DNA from: DASTHV01 sp035718045
Lineage (GTDB): Bacteria > Patescibacteriota > Saccharimonadia > Saccharimonadales > UBA10212
Assembly (NCBI GenBank): GCA_035718045.1
Contig: DASTHV010000032.1
Coordinates: forward strand, 1 to 14,954
DNA: 14,954 bases
Direction: 5' to 3'
The notes under the pieces: generated by a model
The model's database searches: none
Seen by the model: the letters and a program-made list of their open reading frames with translations, nothing else
What the model was told of the DNA's origin: nothing
Part shown: piece by piece, positions 12,148 through 14,954 of the stretch
How positions within the stretch are numbered: position 1 is the first letter of the stretch
Layout: each line of letters begins with the position of its first letter
Program-made: the position numbers and the translations under genes

Positions 12148-12995
12148 AGCGTTCTAATGAAATCGCCATAGAGAAAGACTCTATGGGCACTATGGTTGAG
12201 TTGACCGGAGCTTTTGAAGGCATTGCCAGCATCCGTATCGCCCAGGTGCGCGATCAAGTGTTGCACTCACAGCAATTCTTCGGTGATTTATGGCAAATTT
12301 ATAGCCAGATAAGAGTGGATGAGTATTTTCATTTCGGGCGGCGGCAGTCCAGTGAAAAACCGATAGAAAAAGAATTGATGATTTTGATAACTTCCGAAGG
12401 CGGTTTCAGCGGCGATATCGACCGGCGTCTGATTGCTGCCGCTCTAGGCAAATATCACCCCGACAAAAATGCCATTATCATTGTCGGCAGTCATGGCGCC
12501 AATCAACTGACTCAACTAGGCGTGCCGTATGTTAAACGGTTTAAAACGCCCGATAGCGATCTGAAGATCCACACCGAGCCGCTTATCCGCGAAGTCAAAA
12601 AATACACCTCTACGGTAGTGTTTTATGAACGCTATAAATCCTTAATGAGCCAGGATATCCGAGAAATCCGTTTAAGTAGCGCCGTTATGGAAAGAGGCCA
12701 ACAAGTCGAGCGTGGCAAAGACGTGATAGACGAGTCAAACTATATCTTTGAACCCAGCACCTACGCAGTGGTGGACCATTTAGAAAATTCCATGATGCAG
12801 ATCATGCTTAGTGAAGTACTTTTGGAGTCCAAGCTAGCACAATACGCCAGCCGGTTTAGAGCGATGAGCATGGCCCGCGATCGGGCCGCACAGGCGCTTA
12901 AAGATACAAGTTTGGTTTATAACCGTGCCCGCCGCCAGGAAAAAGATGAGAGGCTCAAAGAAATTATTAATGGTCTTAGAAAGAGTATCACATGA
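12144..12995 (+). CDS. atpG: F1-like ATPase gamma (central shaft) subunit
   Basis: 283 residues, normal for gamma. The N- and C-terminal coiled-coil helices that form the shaft are recognisable; the last 60 residues (ESKLAQYASRFRAMSMARDR and then LVYNRARRQEKDERLKEII) match the family well. The central Rossmann-like region contains LITSEGGFSGDIDRRLI, equivalent to the classical ITSDRGLCGGLN. The N-terminus lacks the usual KNTQKITKAMK pattern and reads MGTMVELTGAFEGIASI instead. AAGGAG at 12131-12136 is an excellent Shine-Dalgarno site 7 nt before the ATG. It overlaps alpha and beta by 4 nt each (ATGA). A shaft implies that this ATPase is rotary. Confidence 0.9.
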   Translation: MKRSNEIAIEKDSMGTMVELTGAFEGIASIRIAQVRDQVLHSQQFFGDLWQIYSQIRVDEYFHFGRRQSSEKPIEKELMILITSEGGFSGDIDRRLIAAALGKYHPDKNAIIIVGSHGANQLTQLGVPYVKRFKTPDSDLKIHTEPLIREVKKYTSTVVFYERYKSLMSQDIREIRLSSAVMERGQQVERGKDVIDESNYIFEPSTYAVVDHLENSMMQIMLSEVLLESKLAQYASRFRAMSMARDRAAQALKDTSLVYNRARRQEKDERLKEIINGLRKSIT

Positions 12996-14317
12996 GCCGG
13001 GGAGCGATTCGTGCCATCAGAGACTTGGTAGTTCATGTGCAGTTCGACGAGGACATGCCAGCCATTGGCGAGCTGGTTATGGCCGGCGGCAAAGAAAAAG
13101 GAATACCACTGTTGGTTAATCACTTAGAGACCAATAATACTGCCATCTGTTTAAATGTTTTAAATAATCTGAGCGTCCAGAAAAACATGGAGGTCGAAAC
13201 AACCGGCCGCGGCATTGAAGTGCCGGTGGGGGATGCAACTATAGGCCGGATTTTCAGCGCCTTGGGCGTGCCTTTGGATGGACAACCCCTAGAGGGCCCT
13301 AACGTCAAATATAAGAATGTCCTCCAACAGCCGCTTAGGAGCAATTCTTTTCAGGCTGCCAAGTACGAGATTTTGGAAACCGGCCTAAAGGTGATTGATT
13401 TCTTCACGCCATTTATCAAAGGCCGTAAAATCGGCATCATCGGCGGTGCCGGCGTGGGTAAGACCGTATTAACGATGGAGCTTATTCACAACATTGCCAA
13501 AAGCGGCCAAGGGCTAAGCTTCTTTACCGGCATCGGCGAGCGTATCCGTGAAGGCCATGAGTTATATGAAACTCTCAAAGAAGATGAACTGCTTGGCAAT
13601 ACCTGTATGTTCTTTGGCCAGATGGATCAAAACCCGGTCCAACGGGTATTGGTGGGTATGTCTGGAGTCGCGGCCGCCGAATACATGCGCGATGAAGCCA
13701 AGCGCGACATTCTGTTCTTTGCCGACAATATGTATCGTTATGTCCAGGCTCATAACGAACTGTCAACCATCCTTGGCCAGATTCCGTCGGAAGGCGGCTA
13801 TGAGCCGACGATCTTCAGTGACGTAAAAATTCTACAGGACCGGCTAAGCTCCAACGAAAACGGTTCCATCACTTCCGTTCAAACTATATACGTACCGGCC
13901 GATGATCTTAGCGATCCGGCGGTGCAGATGATTCAAAACGAACTGGACGGCATAATCGTCCTGTCGCGCAAGGTCGCCGAAGAGGGTATCCGCCCGGCCG
14001 TGGATCTGATTCGCACCAGTTCCAGCCTGCTTAGCCCAGATATCGTTGGCGAGCGTCACTATAACCTAAGCGTGACGGTCCAGGCTCTGTTGCAAAAGCA
14101 TGAATCACTTAAAAATATCATCGCTATTATCGGCGAGGACGAACTGTCTCCGGATAACCGCAGCGATTTTAACAAAGCCCGAAAATTGATAGAATTTTTC
14201 TCTCAGTATATGTTCGTGACGGAGGTATTCACCAATCATCCAGGGGAATTCTTTAGCCGCGAAGACACTCTAAAAGGGATAGAACAAATCCTAAATACGG
14301 ATTACAGCAATGCCTAA
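12992..14317 (+). CDS. atpD: F1-like ATPase beta (catalytic) subunit, divergent
   Basis: 441 residues. The catalytic machinery is mostly intact: P-loop GGAGVGKT at 151-158, GERIREGHELY with the general-base Glu183 and Arg184, Walker B Asp245 in ILFFADN, and Arg249 in NMYRY. Departures from classical beta: the near-invariant DPAPATTFAHLD is DPAVQMIQNELD; the adenine-stacking Tyr in GIYPAVD is Arg334 (GIRPAVD, as alpha subunits have); GRMPS is GQIPS; DELSEED is DELSPDN (383-389). The protein ends shortly after IEQILNTDY, without the usual tail containing PEQAFYMVG. ATP hydrolysis looks feasible, but this is not a typical synthase beta. It overlaps gamma by 4 nt and epsilon by 8 nt. Confidence 0.93.
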   Translation: MSRGAIRAIRDLVVHVQFDEDMPAIGELVMAGGKEKGIPLLVNHLETNNTAICLNVLNNLSVQKNMEVETTGRGIEVPVGDATIGRIFSALGVPLDGQPLEGPNVKYKNVLQQPLRSNSFQAAKYEILETGLKVIDFFTPFIKGRKIGIIGGAGVGKTVLTMELIHNIAKSGQGLSFFTGIGERIREGHELYETLKEDELLGNTCMFFGQMDQNPVQRVLVGMSGVAAAEYMRDEAKRDILFFADNMYRYVQAHNELSTILGQIPSEGGYEPTIFSDVKILQDRLSSNENGSITSVQTIYVPADDLSDPAVQMIQNELDGIIVLSRKVAEEGIRPAVDLIRTSSSLLSPDIVGERHYNLSVTVQALLQKHESLKNIIAIIGEDELSPDNRSDFNKARKLIEFFSQYMFVTEVFTNHPGEFFSREDTLKGIEQILNTDYSNA

Positions 14318-14570
14318 TTCCGCGCCGCAGATGCACGTCAAAGTTTATGCGCCCTTTAAGGTCTATTTTGACGGAGAGGCTAGCAGTGTTTCGGCGATCA
14401 ATCGGGTGGGACCGTTTGATGTTCTGCCTAGGCACCATAATTTCATCACGCTGCTGCAGAGGGGCAAGGTGACAGTCCGATTGGCGGGTAAAAATGATTT
14501 CGTCATGGCTATCGATAAGGGTGTTATGCACGTCAAAGCTGATGAAGTCAAAGTCTTTTTAGACGTGTGA
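14310..14570 (+). CDS. atpC: F1-like ATPase epsilon subunit, N-terminal domain only
   Basis: 86 residues. The beta-sandwich of epsilon is recognisable: MHVKVYAPFKVYFDGEASSV, then GPFDVLPRHHNFITLLQRG (classical GxLGILPGHAPLLTxLxxG), then a Gly-Val-Met strand and VKVFLDV. The C-terminal helical hairpin that inhibits ATP hydrolysis in many bacterial enzymes is absent, so autoinhibition by epsilon is unlikely. It overlaps beta by 8 nt and is the last gene of the operon. Its last 15 nt recur exactly at 14749-14763. Confidence 0.88.
   Translation: MPNSAPQMHVKVYAPFKVYFDGEASSVSAINRVGPFDVLPRHHNFITLLQRGKVTVRLAGKNDFVMAIDKGVMHVKADEVKVFLDV
14556..14570 (+). repeat. 15-bp direct repeat, left copy
   Basis: TTTTTAGACGTGTGA, the last codons and stop of the epsilon gene, is repeated exactly at 14749-14763. 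The two copies bracket 178 nt that contain a hairpin and dispersed repeat copy C. Confidence 0.85.
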
Positions 14571-14736
14571 AAGCTGGGCCACGCCGGCCTGCTTGCCAGC
14601 GAAGCGGGCAACCCCGCCGGCGTTCTTGGCACATTACGGCGTCAGAGCCTGCGCCGCTCCTTCTATGTATGTTAAATACACCTCAGTCCGCTGCTCGGCT
14701 CTTCCTAGTAATGCGCTCAAGCCCAGCATCCACACG
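14564..14736. repeat. Outer imperfect inverted repeat around dispersed repeat copy C
   Basis: CGTGTGAAAGCTGGGC (14564-14579) and the reverse complement of 14721-14736 agree at 13 of 16 positions. Inside lie a hairpin, ACGCCGGC (14581-14588) with GCCGGCGT (14616-14623), containing TTGCC/GGCAA, and then the 92-nt repeat. The whole intergenic region can therefore fold as a nested structure. No clear T run follows the inner hairpin. Confidence 0.55.
14628..14719 (+). repeat. Dispersed 92-nt intergenic repeat, copy C
   Basis: Gap-free match to 1760-1851 and 4232-4323, with GTATGTTAAATACA at 14667-14680 and CTCAGTCCG after it as in copy B. The shared minus-strand frame reads AEQRTEVYLTYIEGAAQALTP and then TAA, at the same place as the stop in copy B. 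Confidence 0.75.
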
Positions 14737-14753
14737 CTAAAAAGCGAATTTTT
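14735..14753 (+). terminator. Weak terminator-like hairpin
   Basis: CGCT-AAAA-AGCG followed by AATTTTT. The stem is only 4 bp, and the T run belongs to the right direct repeat. It may help end the F1-like transcript before mnmA. Confidence 0.3.
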
Positions 14754-14763
14754 AGACGTGTGA
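14749..14763 (+). repeat. 15-bp direct repeat, right copy
   Basis: Exact copy of 14556-14570. It lies 34 nt before the mnmA start, and its end overlaps the region where a -35 element would lie. Confidence 0.85.
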
Positions 14764-14783
14764 CTTCACCTCTGTAAATGTGT

Positions 14784-14789
14784 TAAAAT
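14784..14789 (+). promoter_or_regulatory. -10 box of a leaderless mnmA promoter
   Basis: TAAAAT ends 7 nt before the mnmA ATG. GTGACT at 14760-14765 is a possible -35 box with an 18-bp spacer. AGGG directly abuts the ATG and is too close to act as a ribosome site. Confidence 0.55.
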
Positions 14790-14796
14790 AACAGGG

Positions 14797-14954
14797 ATGA
14801 AGACAGTGTATGTCGGATTGTCCGGCGGGGTTGATAGTTCCGTCAGCGCTGCCCTGCTAAAACAGCAGGGCTATAACGTCGTTGGCGTTTATATGAAGAA
14901 CTGGAGCCAAGACCTGCCTGGCATGCCTTGCCCCTGGCAAGACGACTATACCGA
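14797..14954 (+). CDS. mnmA: tRNA-specific 2-thiouridylase MnmA, 5' part
   Basis: 52 complete codons are visible before the window ends. MKTVYVGLSGGVDSSVSAAL holds the SGGVDSS PP-loop that binds ATP, followed by LLKQQGYNVVGVYMKNW and PCPWQDDYT, matching the MnmA N-terminus. MnmA adenylates U34 of Lys, Glu and Gln tRNAs and replaces oxygen with sulfur delivered from a cysteine desulfurase, plausibly the enzyme encoded at 7573-8718. The catalytic cysteines lie beyond the window. The start is supported by the -10 box 7 nt upstream. Confidence 0.93.
   Translation, partial: MKTVYVGLSGGVDSSVSAALLKQQGYNVVGVYMKNWSQDLPGMPCPWQDDYT

Noticed and set aside
13775..13795. Loss of a phosphate-binding Arg in beta (GRMPS changed to GQIPS)
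   Set aside because: Counting from the P-loop and Walker B shows that the phosphate-binding Arg (E. coli R246) is the one in NMYRY, which is conserved; the GRMPS Arg is a different residue.
8778..14570. Calling the operon a standard F1Fo ATP synthase
   Set aside because: No a subunit, no canonical c subunit, a carboxylate-free hairpin and a divergent beta make that label misleading from this window alone.
1..14954. TGA recoding, CRISPR array, transposase or rRNA
   Set aside because: TGA terminates several genes at natural ends; no spaced direct-repeat array, DDE-type or integrase protein, or rRNA-like sequence was seen.

Overview
The window is a dense bacterial segment with every supported gene on the + strand. 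TGA is used as an ordinary stop (tatD, the F1 alpha-like and gamma-like genes), so this is not an SR1/Gracilibacteria-type recoded genome. Small single-domain proteins, packed operons, several first genes that look leaderless, and the style of the metG, tatD, NifS/IscS and mnmA proteins suggest a Patescibacteria (CPR) genome, perhaps Saccharibacteria-like. That placement is inference from recalled family features, not proven.

Layout. 1-106 is the tail of a membrane protein. 150-1508 is an unrecognised 452-residue soluble protein. 1509-2046 holds no convincing conventional gene: it contains a candidate structured RNA ending in a terminator, a hairpin, the first copy of a 92-nt dispersed repeat, and two more hairpins. 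2047-2562 is a GC-rich island with two small unrecognised genes that have Shine-Dalgarno sites and a strong terminator. Then come a 56-residue membrane peptide, a very long hairpin, and a GH37 trehalase-family enzyme (2896-4191). After the second 92-nt repeat come tRNA-Val(CAC) and a NUDIX hydrolase gene starting 6 nt after the tRNA. metG, a four-helix-bundle protein gene, tatD and a cysteine desulfurase gene follow as a tight block. The common metG-tatD pair is interrupted by the four-helix-bundle gene, which is flanked by oppositely oriented arrays of octamers.

8778-14570 is the most interesting part: a seven-gene operon for an F1-like ATPase in the order c-like, b-like, delta-like, alpha, gamma, beta, epsilon. 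No a subunit (atpB) is present. The gene in the c position encodes a 272-residue secreted-domain protein ending in a two-helix hairpin with a c-type RNP loop, but with no membrane carboxylate. The beta-like subunit lacks the adenine-stacking Tyr and the usual C-terminus. The nucleotide-binding core is otherwise intact. This looks like an ATP-driven machine built on F1 rather than a proton-driven ATP synthase. The third 92-nt repeat, flanked by 15-bp direct repeats, and the 5' end of mnmA close the window. The IscS-type desulfurase is the usual sulfur donor to MnmA.

Other signals not explained by standard annotation: a 26-nt palindrome present identically and in the same reading frame inside tatD and the desulfurase gene; and a constant 6-7 nt spacing between a -10 box and the ATG for five genes, which points to leaderless transcripts. 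I saw no transposase, integrase, CRISPR array or rRNA.
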